NCBI RefSeq assembly: GCF_902728235.1
Contig: NZ_CACVBO010000001.1
Location: 2,194,001-2,258,000 of the forward strand
Source of the DNA: Lentimonas sp. CC4
GTDB taxonomy: Bacteria; Verrucomicrobiota; Verrucomicrobiia; Opitutales; Coraliomargaritaceae
Direction: 5' to 3'
Length of the DNA: 64,000 nucleotides
Positions 16,260 through 24,557 of this stretch are shown piece after piece; positions within the stretch are counted from its first letter, which is position 1; each line of letters starts with the position of its first letter. The translations under genes were made by a program, and so were the position numbers. Below the pieces are notes generated by a model. That model saw only the letters and a program-made list of their open reading frames with translations. It did not search any database and was not told the origin of the DNA.

Positions 16260-16376
16260 TTATACCGATGAGAGAGGCCAGAACTCTCCCGAGAGTTTGA
16301 CGGAGCACGATTGCTTGGGTAGATGGCCCCGCGTTCAGGCCGCTGATCAGGAGTGAGGCTCAGCCTGAGGCAAGCG

Positions 16377-16396
16377 CTTCGTTCGCTCTATTTGTT
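16377..16396. repeat. att-like imperfect copy of the tRNA-Gly 3' end
   Basis: This 20-base stretch matches the tRNA 3' end plus flank (16206-16225) at 17 of 20 positions, in direct orientation. With the integrase remnant 100 bases further on, it could be an old attachment site. The 577-base gap 16220-16796 otherwise contains no intact gene. Confidence 0.4.
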
Positions 16397-16496
16397 GTCT
16401 CCTAAGTGTTTAATGATTTAGGGCTTTTGTTTTTGCGAATGGCGGCCTCGGTGCAGTTGTGCATTTAAACGATCTTTATGTTGCTGATCTTGGCAA

Positions 16497-16748
16497 TCAG
16501 CTCTCTGGATTTCTCCGTGTTTGTCCATTTTTCAGTAAGTTGCTGGCGCTTGCGGCGATTGCCGAGTCGAGCCGCGTGATTGCCAGCGGGAGTAAGCGAG
16601 AGGTTTGCCTTTTGGCCACTACGTCTCGGATATCAATCAGTCGTTGATCCCATTGGATGTCGGATTCAGCCATGCGTTTAACTTCGCAGGCTCTGAGTCC
16701 TGCCTGCGCCCGGAGTGTGAGGCCGGAAATCAGGCGGGATCTATTTTC
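16497..16748 (-). pseudogene. tyrosine recombinase (phage-type integrase) fragment
   Basis: The minus strand reads SRLISGLTLRAQAGLRACEV, then KRMAESDIQWDQRLIDIRDV, then VAKRQTSRLLPL, up to a stop at 16497. AGLRACEVKRM...DI is the box I pattern of tyrosine recombinases (GLR-x-x-E-x-x-x-L), with the catalytic Arg, followed by the usual basic strand. The box II H-x-x-R and the active Tyr are absent, and a stop precedes the segment at 16749-16751, so it is a remnant. Its position 280 bases from a tRNA gene fits a decayed integration event. Confidence 0.5.
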
Positions 16749-16796
16749 TCAGCGGCACGGAAGAGGCGGCAACTCTCATCCATGTGCGCATTTCAG

Positions 16797-18578
16797 CTAT
16801 TTCTTCTTCTCGCTGGCGTAGATGGTGATGTTTGCGCTCTCTTCTCCGAGAATCTCCTGTGCGCGTTTGAGGGCGTGCTTAGTGGAGAGGTTTGGTTGGT
16901 TTTCGTGCCAGCGGTGGAAGTTGTCTTCACCGAGTTCGTCTAGTAGGCCAGAGTTGCGGAACACGCGTTCGACTTCCTCGTGTGCGCCGCTGACGATGAT
17001 GTCGCGTCCTCTGGAACGGGCGAAGCGTATGAGATCGCGAATGGCCATGGCGGCTGTGCCGTCAAGTGCGTGCGCGTTACGAGTGCGCAGAATGATGATG
17101 CGCATTTCGGGGTGTTCGACGAGGTTACGCATTTGCTCTAGCAGCGTGTCGCATGAGGCAAAGAACATGTCGCCGTCGATATGCACAATCGCGATACTGG
17201 GGCGGCGTTGCTCGGGTGGTGCAAGTTGTTTCTCGACCAAGGCACCTTTCTCGTCGAAGGCGATTTCTTTGAGCTGTGGGCGTGCCGCTTTGCGGATAAA
17301 TAACACGATGGATGCGGCGGTGCCAATATAGATAGCGGTATCGAGCGAGAGCACGAGCCCGCTGCCCAAGGTAATGAAGAAAACGCTGGCATCGCTCTTG
17401 GTCGTTTTAACGAAGAGACGTATGTGCTCTTTGTTGATCAGTGAGACGCCGACGGTGATCACGAGTGCGGCGAGTGCGGGCTTAGGGATATAAGCGATGG
17501 CGGGCCCGAGCAGGATCAATCCTGCGACCATGATCAGACCGCTGATCATACTGGACATTGCGGTTTTTGCGCCGCTGTTAAAGTTGAGGACTGAGCGTGT
17601 GAGCGAACCGGACACGGACATGCCTGAGCCGAATGCGCCGACGGCGTTGGCGGCGCCCATGCTGAGCATTTGTTGATTTAGATCAATGCGGTCGCCGGCT
17701 TGTGCGGCAAGGGTCTTGGCGATGGAGGCACTTTCTAGCAACGATAGAAAGGCGATGGCCAGTGCGGTGTTTGCCAAGATTGGAAGATCGGTGAGCGAGG
17801 CAGAGGGGAGGGTGAGTGGCCACGAGCTAAAGGAGACGCCACCGAGCATGGGCACTGTGATTGCAAACGGCTTCAAGGCGAACTCTGTGATGACGGCGAT
17901 CAGTGCGAGTGTGATTGCCACGGTTGGCAGCGCTTTGCCATAACGCTTGAGTGGTAAATAAATGGCGAGTGTGATGCCTGCGACTAGTAGTGACGTCCAT
18001 TGGCTGAGGTGAATGGACTTAATAATAATGATCAGCGAGGCAAGGAAGGTGCCAGCGCGTTCGACCTCCAGCCCGCAGACAGTCTTGAGCTGATTGACGA
18101 TGATTAAGCAGGCCGCGGCGGTAATGTATCCAGTCACGACCGAACGAGAAACGTATTGCACGATGCTGGCGACTTTGCAAAACGCCCCGAGGATCATGAA
18201 ACCTGCGACCATGAGCAGCAGCACGGGTAGGGCGGCCATCGCTTGCGCTTGATCATAGCCGAGCGTTAGAAACGCGCTGAGCAACATGACTGCGGTGGCG
18301 TTGGTCGGCCCAAGCATCACAAAGCGCGAGCTGGCGAGCATGGGGCCGGTGATCGACGAGAGCGCTGAGCAGTAGATGCCGAGTTGCACGGGTAGGCCGG
18401 CGATCAGCGCGTAGGCCATGGCTTGCGGGAAGTCGAGTAGGGCGACGTTGACGGCGGCGCGCGAGTCTGCCTTGGCTTTGGCGAGGGTATAGTTTTTTAG
18501 AACGTCTTTAAGTGGAAAGAGACGTAGCCCGCTGGCTCTAAATGCCGATGTGATCTTTGAAAATAGTGTGAACCCCAT
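16797..18578 (-). CDS. SulP-family anion transporter with STAS domain
   Basis: 593-aa inner-membrane permease of the SulP/SLC26 family (sulfate, bicarbonate or other anions). The first 440 residues are strongly hydrophobic, with about 12-14 TM segments; NVALLDFPQAMAYALIAGLP near residue 45 is the family signature region and SMGAANAVGAFGSGMSVSGS is the second conserved loop. A cytoplasmic STAS domain (about 475-590; IVHIDGDMFFASCDTLLEQM, ILRTRNAHALDGTAAMAIRD) ends the protein. With cysJI and sulfatases in the window, sulfate is a reasonable substrate, but bicarbonate cannot be excluded. Confidence 0.9.
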   Translation of the reverse strand: MGFTLFSKITSAFRASGLRLFPLKDVLKNYTLAKAKADSRAAVNVALLDFPQAMAYALIAGLPVQLGIYCSALSSITGPMLASSRFVMLGPTNATAVMLLSAFLTLGYDQAQAMAALPVLLLMVAGFMILGAFCKVASIVQYVSRSVVTGYITAAACLIIVNQLKTVCGLEVERAGTFLASLIIIIKSIHLSQWTSLLVAGITLAIYLPLKRYGKALPTVAITLALIAVITEFALKPFAITVPMLGGVSFSSWPLTLPSASLTDLPILANTALAIAFLSLLESASIAKTLAAQAGDRIDLNQQMLSMGAANAVGAFGSGMSVSGSLTRSVLNFNSGAKTAMSSMISGLIMVAGLILLGPAIAYIPKPALAALVITVGVSLINKEHIRLFVKTTKSDASVFFITLGSGLVLSLDTAIYIGTAASIVLFIRKAARPQLKEIAFDEKGALVEKQLAPPEQRRPSIAIVHIDGDMFFASCDTLLEQMRNLVEHPEMRIIILRTRNAHALDGTAAMAIRDLIRFARSRGRDIIVSGAHEEVERVFRNSGLLDELGEDNFHRWHENQPNLSTKHALKRAQEILGEESANITIYASEKKK

Positions 18579-18641
18579 GTTGCTGCCCGTTTGCTTGAAT
18601 AGTGTGTGATGTCGGCAATGTGGGGCAGGGAGGTGGCCACG

Positions 18642-18679
18642 GGCGGTTACGGTTTTGCGTTTGGGGTATCGTAACCACC
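18642..18679. terminator. stable hairpin downstream of manA
   Basis: GGCGGTTACG (18642-18651) pairs with CGTAACCACC (18670-18679), ten pairs including one G-T. It lies 14 bases after the manA stop on the minus strand, before the SulP gene. No U-tract follows, so termination is uncertain; it may protect the 3' end of the mRNA. Confidence 0.4.
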
Positions 18680-18692
18680 CGGAGCCTGTAAA

Positions 18693-19628
18693 TTATCGAG
18701 TGAAGTTTTCGGTGATGAGCACTTCGGTGTCTTGGAGTGCTTTGTATTCAAATTGTTGTGACGCTGGCAAGAGTGCATTATCGCCGTGCTGGAGTTTAGC
18801 GCCGTCAGTCGCTTCTTTAAGTGCACCGACAACGACGCTTAATATACGCGGCTGTGTGGCGTCGAAACTCAGTGTTTCGCCTGCCTTTAGGCATACTTTG
18901 CGTAGGTCGAACACGTCGCTTTCGGCGAGTGTTTGTGAGCCTTCATTGGGCTTCATTGTCTTCGGCTCGAAATCATTGAAATCGGAACTCTTCAGCGACT
19001 CTTCAATATGCAACTCGCGCGGTGAGCCATCGAGTCCGACGCGACCCCAGTCGTAAACACGGTAAGTCGTGTCAGAGTTTTGCTGAATCTCGAGGATGAG
19101 ATTGCCTCCGCCGATGGCGTGAATGCGACCACTCGGGATGAAAATCGACTCCCCCGCTTTGACGGACATCGTGTGCACCAACGGTTCGAGGGTGTTGTTG
19201 GCTAGGCCTGCTTCGAAGTCTTCGCGTGTGACGCCTTCCATGAGGCCGGCCATCAATGTGGCGTGTGGTTCGGCATCTGCGATATACCAGCACTCGGTCT
19301 TCGGCTCGCCGTTGAGGCTCGGTGCGATATCGGCGGGCGGGTGAACTTGGAGACTTAATTTCTCTTGGCAATCGAGCCATTTAACAAGAATCGGGAACGG
19401 GCGGTCTGCAGGCCAGTCGGCCCCCATGATGCCTTCGGGATCGGCTACGATGAGTTCGCGGATCGTTTGGCCTGCAGCGGTTGTGGACTGTGCTTCGGGG
19501 CGATCGACGATCTCCCAGCTTTCACCGATCACTCGATCATCGGGCAAGGTGCGATTGAGTTTATGGCTGAGGCTACGGCCCCCCCAGACGCGTTCTTGGT
19601 AGATCGGACTAAATAGTATGTGTGTCAT
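18693..19628 (-). CDS. manA: class I mannose-6-phosphate isomerase
   Basis: 311-aa zinc isomerase converting mannose-6-phosphate to fructose-6-phosphate. The cupin metal site is visible: LSLQVHPPADIAPSLNGEP (Gln and His ligands), KTECWYI (Glu ligand) and GRIHAIGGGNLILEIQQNSD (second His); SIFIPSGRIHA is the usual signature. The N-terminus MTHILFSPIYQERVWGGRSL is typical of short bacterial ManA. It lies 24 bases after the sulfatase maturase gene on the same strand, probably one transcript. It links mannose released by the GH38 and GH125 enzymes elsewhere in the window to glycolysis. Confidence 0.93.
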   Translation of the reverse strand: MTHILFSPIYQERVWGGRSLSHKLNRTLPDDRVIGESWEIVDRPEAQSTTAAGQTIRELIVADPEGIMGADWPADRPFPILVKWLDCQEKLSLQVHPPADIAPSLNGEPKTECWYIADAEPHATLMAGLMEGVTREDFEAGLANNTLEPLVHTMSVKAGESIFIPSGRIHAIGGGNLILEIQQNSDTTYRVYDWGRVGLDGSPRELHIEESLKSSDFNDFEPKTMKPNEGSQTLAESDVFDLRKVCLKAGETLSFDATQPRILSVVVGALKEATDGAKLQHGDNALLPASQQFEYKALQDTEVLITENFTR

Positions 19629-19652
19629 ATTCTATGATGTATTGAAAGGTGC

Positions 19653-20930
19653 TTACTTTTTATTTTTTCGCTGCTCGGCCATGATTTGCATGACGTCTGC
19701 CGGCGGACGTTTTTCAAGATAGAGTTTTGACATGATCTTCATCGCAGGATCGATATGATTGAAGAATTTCTTGTATGCAGGACACAAGTAGTTGAGTCCC
19801 CATTCGCCGTCGGGTGTCCAGGTGAAGCGATGCTTCGGGCACTCGCCGTTGCAGGCGAATTTGACGCTACACTCGCGGCAATATTTAGGTAGTGCGTCGC
19901 GCTTGGCATTGCCGAAATCGCGTGCCATTGGGCTATCGGCGAGTTGCGCAAGCGAGGTATTCATTAGATTGCCCAGCTTGTATTTGGGATAGACGTAGTG
20001 GTCGCAGGTATACACGTCGCCATCGTGCTCCATGGCGAGTGCACGGCCACAGGTCTCGGCGAAGTAGCAGAGGCCGCCTGGTATTTTAAGCCATTTGCCG
20101 AGAGCGACATCGAATAGCTGCACGTAGGTTTTGCCGACGTCGCGCTTGATCCACTCGTTGAAAATTTTGATTAAGAAGTCGCCATAGGCTTCTGCTGGCA
20201 CGGCAAATTCTGACATGCGCGGATTTTCCTTGGTGGCAGGGGCTTCTGTCAGCTTGGGTGGTTCGGCGAAGTCGAGGCCGAGTTTGGCCGCGGCTGTGTC
20301 CACTTCACGCTCTACGATGGGGATGAATTGTATATACTTTGAGCCGATACTCTTCAGGAACTTATAAATGCGCACGGGGTGCTGCACCGTCACAGAGTTG
20401 ACGCAGGTCAGGGTGTTAAACTCGACCTTGTGTTTGCGCAACACGTTGAGCCCACGGATGACATCCTTGTAGGAATCGCCGCCATTTTTATCCACGCGGT
20501 TGGCATTATGCAGGTCTTCGGGGCCATCGATGGAGAGCCCGACGAGGAACTTGTTTTCGGCTAGGAATTCACCCCATTCATCATTGAGCAGGGTGCCATT
20601 GGTCTGAAAGGCGGTCTCAATTTTTTTGCCGTTGGCGTGCTTTTTTTGAAGCTCGACGACTTTGCGGAAGTAGTTGACACCCAGTAGTGTCGGTTCGCCG
20701 CCTTGAAAGGCAAAGCTCACGTCGTTGCTTGGCTGTGCGGCGATGTAGTCGCGAATAAATGTCTCTAACTTTTCGTCGGACATCTTCCACTTCTCATTTT
20801 CCGGGTAGAACTGTTCCTTTTCTAGATAGAAGCAATATTTGCAGTCTAGATTACAGATCGGTCCGATGGCTTTGGCCATAACATGGAACCCTTCGGTGGC
20901 GCTGGGAGTTGTCTGTGGATCTGGAATCAT
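19653..20930 (-). CDS. anaerobic sulfatase maturase (radical SAM/SPASM)
   Basis: 425-aa radical SAM enzyme (anSME) that oxidises the active-site Cys or Ser of S1 sulfatases to formylglycine. The radical SAM cluster motif CNLDCKYC (C26, C30, C33) is followed by FYLEKEQFYP, typical of anSME, and SFAFQGGEPTLLG. The SPASM region supplies more Cys ligands: CYFAETCGRALAMEHDGDVY, TCDHYVYP, KYCRECSVKFACNGECPKH and NYLCPAY. It is needed for the three sulfatases in the window, especially those without signal peptides. It is followed by manA. Confidence 0.93.
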   Translation of the reverse strand: MIPDPQTTPSATEGFHVMAKAIGPICNLDCKYCFYLEKEQFYPENEKWKMSDEKLETFIRDYIAAQPSNDVSFAFQGGEPTLLGVNYFRKVVELQKKHANGKKIETAFQTNGTLLNDEWGEFLAENKFLVGLSIDGPEDLHNANRVDKNGGDSYKDVIRGLNVLRKHKVEFNTLTCVNSVTVQHPVRIYKFLKSIGSKYIQFIPIVEREVDTAAAKLGLDFAEPPKLTEAPATKENPRMSEFAVPAEAYGDFLIKIFNEWIKRDVGKTYVQLFDVALGKWLKIPGGLCYFAETCGRALAMEHDGDVYTCDHYVYPKYKLGNLMNTSLAQLADSPMARDFGNAKRDALPKYCRECSVKFACNGECPKHRFTWTPDGEWGLNYLCPAYKKFFNHIDPAMKIMSKLYLEKRPPADVMQIMAEQRKNKK

Positions 20931-20965
20931 TGTGTGTGATCGAATAGCTCGCTGGCGTTATAATG

Positions 20966-20996
20966 CAAAAAGTGGTTCACGTGACAGTAAACCACT
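20966..20996 (-). terminator. terminator of the ADP-ribosylglycohydrolase-like gene
   Basis: On the minus strand AAGTGGTT pairs with AACCACTT around an 11-base loop, followed by TTTG. It sits 28 bases after the stop at 21024 and separates that gene from the maturase. Confidence 0.7.
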
Positions 20997-21023
20997 TCGC
21001 ATCTAAACGTTGGATTTTTTCCC

Positions 21024-22682
21024 TTATCCTACGGGTTGCCAAGTGAAATCCATGAAATATTGGTTTTGGTGCCAGTGTTCTTGTTTATGCTCCTTCAATG
21101 CGAAATAAAGCTCTGGCTTGTTGGAGGTGACTTCAGCTTTGATTAGAACGCGGTGCAGGCCGGCATCAAGCTGTTGATCGATACTGAAGGACACGGGTGT
21201 GAACTGCTGATAGCTGTTGGATTCGAGTCTCAGTTCGCCGTCGATCCAGACCTTGAGTGGGCCGGAGGAGCCCAATAGGAGCCAGACGCGCTCTGCCTCT
21301 TCGAGGCTGAGTTCGGTGTAAGCGTAGTAGCTGTATGGGCTACGTTGTGGCCAGTTTAGGTCGGCAGTAGGAACGCGATCGTCCTGGGCTTGTATGAGTT
21401 GAGCGATATCTGCCGGTAGCATTGACAGGCTTGCGTTGTCGAAAGTGGCTTCGCCGTTGAGGTAATCGGTGTTGAAACCGGCAGTGTTCATTGCGCAGTA
21501 TTCCACCGATGGCATGGTTGGGTGCCCATGATCAGGGAAGTCGGTGCGTTGTGCGAGGCGCTCTGTCCAAGGGCGTGTAAAGGGGCCGATCATCGCCCAT
21601 TTCGCGTGTTGAGGGGTCTCGGCGATCTTTGTTGGTAATGGCTGTGGAGCGACTGCAAGCGGCGTGTAGGTGTATTCGCCTTCGAGCTCTAGCGGTGCAT
21701 TGTGGTGCGTGGCGATCTTTTGTGCCCAGTGGCCACATGCGTTACAGAGTTCGTCGAGACTGCCTTCGCGTGGGAACCCTTTCATCCAATCACTTAACTG
21801 GTAGGAGTTCGGCACGGCTGACTTTAGATGCTCGGGGAGACCGCTGAAGCCGAGAATGCCGCCAATGATCGCACCTGCAGAGGCTGCTGTGCAATCCGAG
21901 TCGTAGCCGCAGTTGATGGCTGCGCAGATTGTTGCGCCAAAGTCGCCCTTACCTTGTATGAGGCCGAGAATGATGAAGCCGAGATTTTCCAGCACGTGTG
22001 TCATTTCCGGATGACCGTAAGTATTGATGATCTTGCGGCGGCAGGTTGCCCAGTCGTCATTCGTTGCCCATTGGCGTGCATCGCGAACGAGCGCGTAAAA
22101 AGTAGAGGCGGGGTCGACGACAGCTTGGCCGATGTCTAGCAGGCGCTCGATATCTTTCTCGACGAATACGGCAGCATCAATAGCCGCTAGGAATTTCTCT
22201 GCCTCGACGGAATCGCCGTGATGATCGAGTGTGCCATCCATTTCCGCAAAACGTGCCGCAAGCTCGGGTGATCCTGCGCAGACAGCGCCCCAAATTTCTG
22301 AGCGAATCGGGCAGCCCATGCCTTCGTGGTAGAACCAGTTGTTGTGCTTGCCGGTTTCAGGTGGTTGTAGGCCTGAGCGCCAGTTCTTCATCATGATGCC
22401 ATACTCACACCATGGGGTGGGGTAGTGCTCCATCCACTCTTCGGCTAGAATCTTACCTGTTAATTCCACGCCGTGTTCTTCTAGGGCGTGTAGCCATAGC
22501 AGTTGCAGGTCGGTGTCGTCGTTCTCGGCGAGTTCTGGTTGCAGGTCAGCAGGGGTAAAAGTGTGTATATCTTTAATGCCTTCGATTGGTGCGCCCAGTG
22601 TGCCGCCAAGGAATTTTCCCACCCACATGCCGCGGATAGTGTCGAGATAGTGCTGTGAAGTGATTTTTTTAAATTGCTGCAT
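21024..22682 (-). CDS. ADP-ribosylglycohydrolase-fold protein with C-terminal beta domain
   Basis: 552-aa protein. Residues 1-300 have the ARH fold with both metal motifs: AENDDTDLQLLWLHALEEHG and NCGYDSDCTAASAGAIIGGI. The C-terminal 230 residues (WAMIGPFTRPWTERLAQRTD, EEAERVWLLLGSSGPLKVWI, LDAGLHRVLIKAEV) resemble a lectin-like or PA14/jelly-roll module seen in sugar-active proteins. Proteins of this layout occur in carbohydrate clusters, so the substrate may be a glycoside and not ADP-ribose; this is unproved. ATG at 22682 (MQQFKKITSQHY) is preferred over GTG at 22709. No signal peptide. Divergent from a sulfatase. Confidence 0.8.
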   Translation of the reverse strand: MQQFKKITSQHYLDTIRGMWVGKFLGGTLGAPIEGIKDIHTFTPADLQPELAENDDTDLQLLWLHALEEHGVELTGKILAEEWMEHYPTPWCEYGIMMKNWRSGLQPPETGKHNNWFYHEGMGCPIRSEIWGAVCAGSPELAARFAEMDGTLDHHGDSVEAEKFLAAIDAAVFVEKDIERLLDIGQAVVDPASTFYALVRDARQWATNDDWATCRRKIINTYGHPEMTHVLENLGFIILGLIQGKGDFGATICAAINCGYDSDCTAASAGAIIGGILGFSGLPEHLKSAVPNSYQLSDWMKGFPREGSLDELCNACGHWAQKIATHHNAPLELEGEYTYTPLAVAPQPLPTKIAETPQHAKWAMIGPFTRPWTERLAQRTDFPDHGHPTMPSVEYCAMNTAGFNTDYLNGEATFDNASLSMLPADIAQLIQAQDDRVPTADLNWPQRSPYSYYAYTELSLEEAERVWLLLGSSGPLKVWIDGELRLESNSYQQFTPVSFSIDQQLDAGLHRVLIKAEVTSNKPELYFALKEHKQEHWHQNQYFMDFTWQPVG

Positions 22683-22842
22683 TGTTAGTGTCTTTTTGAT
22701 AGGTGGCACTTTATGTTTAATGTTCTAGGTTGCTTTTTATGCTTATTAGTTATCTTTTATGTATTCTGTAGTTGCAAGATAAATATAGCATCGGTGTCTT
22801 GTTGTTGCTTGTTAACTAGGAGGATGCTACCAATCTCAATCC

Positions 22843-24405
22843 ATGGCCACTATTCAGCCCAACATACTTTTTCTTTTCACTGATCAATTGCGATTCGATG
22901 CTATTGCGGCGCATGGGAATCCGATGATCAAGACACCTAATATTGATCGTCTCGTTCGTGAGGGGACGTCGTTTAGTCATGCCTATACGCCGAGCCCCGT
23001 ATGCGTGCCTGCTCGCTGCTCGCTAGTGACGGGGCAGCCCGCGCATGTGACCGGCGTGGTCGATAATACGGCGATGCCGTTTGAGCGTTCTACATTTATG
23101 CAGCGTCTGACTGAGTCGGGTTACCGAACTCATGGCGTGGGAAAGATGCATTTCGATCCAGATTATAAGAATCTATGGGGATTTCAGACGCGTGACATTT
23201 CTGAAGAGGGTAAGTCTGACACTGATTATGCTTTATATCTAAAGGAGGAGGGGTATGGGCACATTGATAATCTCCTGGGTTTGAGAAGTGAGTATTACTA
23301 TATTCCGCAACCATCCCAGTTACCAGATGTGCACCACGAAACAACATGGGTCGCGGATCGTTCGATTGAATTCTTGAAGCAGCACGATGGTGAGCAGCCG
23401 TTCTTTTTGTGGTCGAGTTTTATCAAGCCGCATCCGCCTTTTGAGAGTCCGAATCCTTGGCATTTATTGTATCGCGCCTTTGAAATGGATGAGCCATTTC
23501 GTCCAGATGATATGGAGTCGTTTCATTGCCTGTGGAATAAAATTCAAAATCGCTACAAGTATAAGGACGGCGGTTATGATAAGCAGTTGTTTCGCACGAT
23601 GCGGGCGGCGTATTATGGATGCGTCTCGCATATCGATTATCAAGTCGGTCGAATCCTAGATGCGCTAGGTGATGCGATCGATGACACTTTGATTGTTTTC
23701 TCCGCAGATCATGGCGAGATGCTCGGTGATTATGGCTGTGTTGGTAAGCGCTGTATGCTGGAACCTTCGGCGCGCATCCCGATGATCGCACGCCAACCTG
23801 GGCGTTTTGCTGCGGGGGCGACCTGTGAAGCGCCTGCGTCGTTGATTGATATAGGCACAACGTTTTTATCGGCTGCAGGTGGGGATTTTGAAGATGCGCA
23901 TACAACTTCGCAGGACTTGTCGGATGTGGCGCAAGGATCTGTATCGCGCGAGGTTGTGATTTCGCAATTCTCAGATAAGCAGTGGGGGCTTTACCTAGTC
24001 ACCGATGGTGAGTGGAAATATATCTATTCGGCCGGCGATGCGCAGGAGTGGTTGTTTGATCTGCGTGAAGGCGTTGAGACGGTTAACCGAGCGGAGCACC
24101 CGGACTGTGCTGCGATTCAGTCGCGTCTAAAGGCGGCTCTGTTTGGCCAATTTGCAGCGGATGGTTACTTTGACCCGATTGAAGCGGGTGATTGGAGGCC
24201 ATATGCCTGCACCACACTGCCGAAGGATCCAGATTATGGACTATTGTTGCAGGATGCTGAAGTTTTACAGCAACGTGTGAATGAGTTGGGGCCAGGGTAT
24301 GCGCGTTCAGTGACTAAGAAGACGGATGAGAATTTTAAAATTATTTTTGATCATATGAATTCCCCAAAGGCGAGTGCGGCAGAGGTCACGGAGTCGGGGG
24401 AGTGA
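22843..24405 (+). CDS. S1-family sulfatase, cytoplasmic
   Basis: 520-aa type I sulfatase. The formylglycine motif is CVPAR (C54, R58) in SPVCVPARCSLVTGQ, canonical CxPxR. The N-terminal metal site PNILFLFTDQLRFDAIAAHG contains the Asp ligand, and FSADHGEMLGDYG supplies the second pair of ligands. There is no signal peptide, so it should act in the cytoplasm on imported oligosaccharides. Sulfatase subfamily and substrate cannot be fixed by eye. Divergent from the ARH-like gene; AGGAGG at 22818 is 19 bases from the ATG, too far to be sure. Needs the maturase at 19.7 kb. Confidence 0.93.
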   Translation: MATIQPNILFLFTDQLRFDAIAAHGNPMIKTPNIDRLVREGTSFSHAYTPSPVCVPARCSLVTGQPAHVTGVVDNTAMPFERSTFMQRLTESGYRTHGVGKMHFDPDYKNLWGFQTRDISEEGKSDTDYALYLKEEGYGHIDNLLGLRSEYYYIPQPSQLPDVHHETTWVADRSIEFLKQHDGEQPFFLWSSFIKPHPPFESPNPWHLLYRAFEMDEPFRPDDMESFHCLWNKIQNRYKYKDGGYDKQLFRTMRAAYYGCVSHIDYQVGRILDALGDAIDDTLIVFSADHGEMLGDYGCVGKRCMLEPSARIPMIARQPGRFAAGATCEAPASLIDIGTTFLSAAGGDFEDAHTTSQDLSDVAQGSVSREVVISQFSDKQWGLYLVTDGEWKYIYSAGDAQEWLFDLREGVETVNRAEHPDCAAIQSRLKAALFGQFAADGYFDPIEAGDWRPYACTTLPKDPDYGLLLQDAEVLQQRVNELGPGYARSVTKKTDENFKIIFDHMNSPKASAAEVTESGE

Positions 24406-24557
24406 TGCCGATCACGGTGATTTTTTGGGGCATGAATGGAAAGTGGTTTAAGATTATATTCGTTAGAATTTTTGTTTTTCTCGCTACAGATTAGTTGCAT
24501 GGCTTATGCGCTCTCTGGTGATATAAGCTCGGGCGTGTAGGTGAGCGTGCCTTACGT

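Noticed and set aside
24405-24440. Terminator after the first sulfatase
   Set aside because: ATCAC and GTGAT leave a one-base loop, so no stable hairpin forms.
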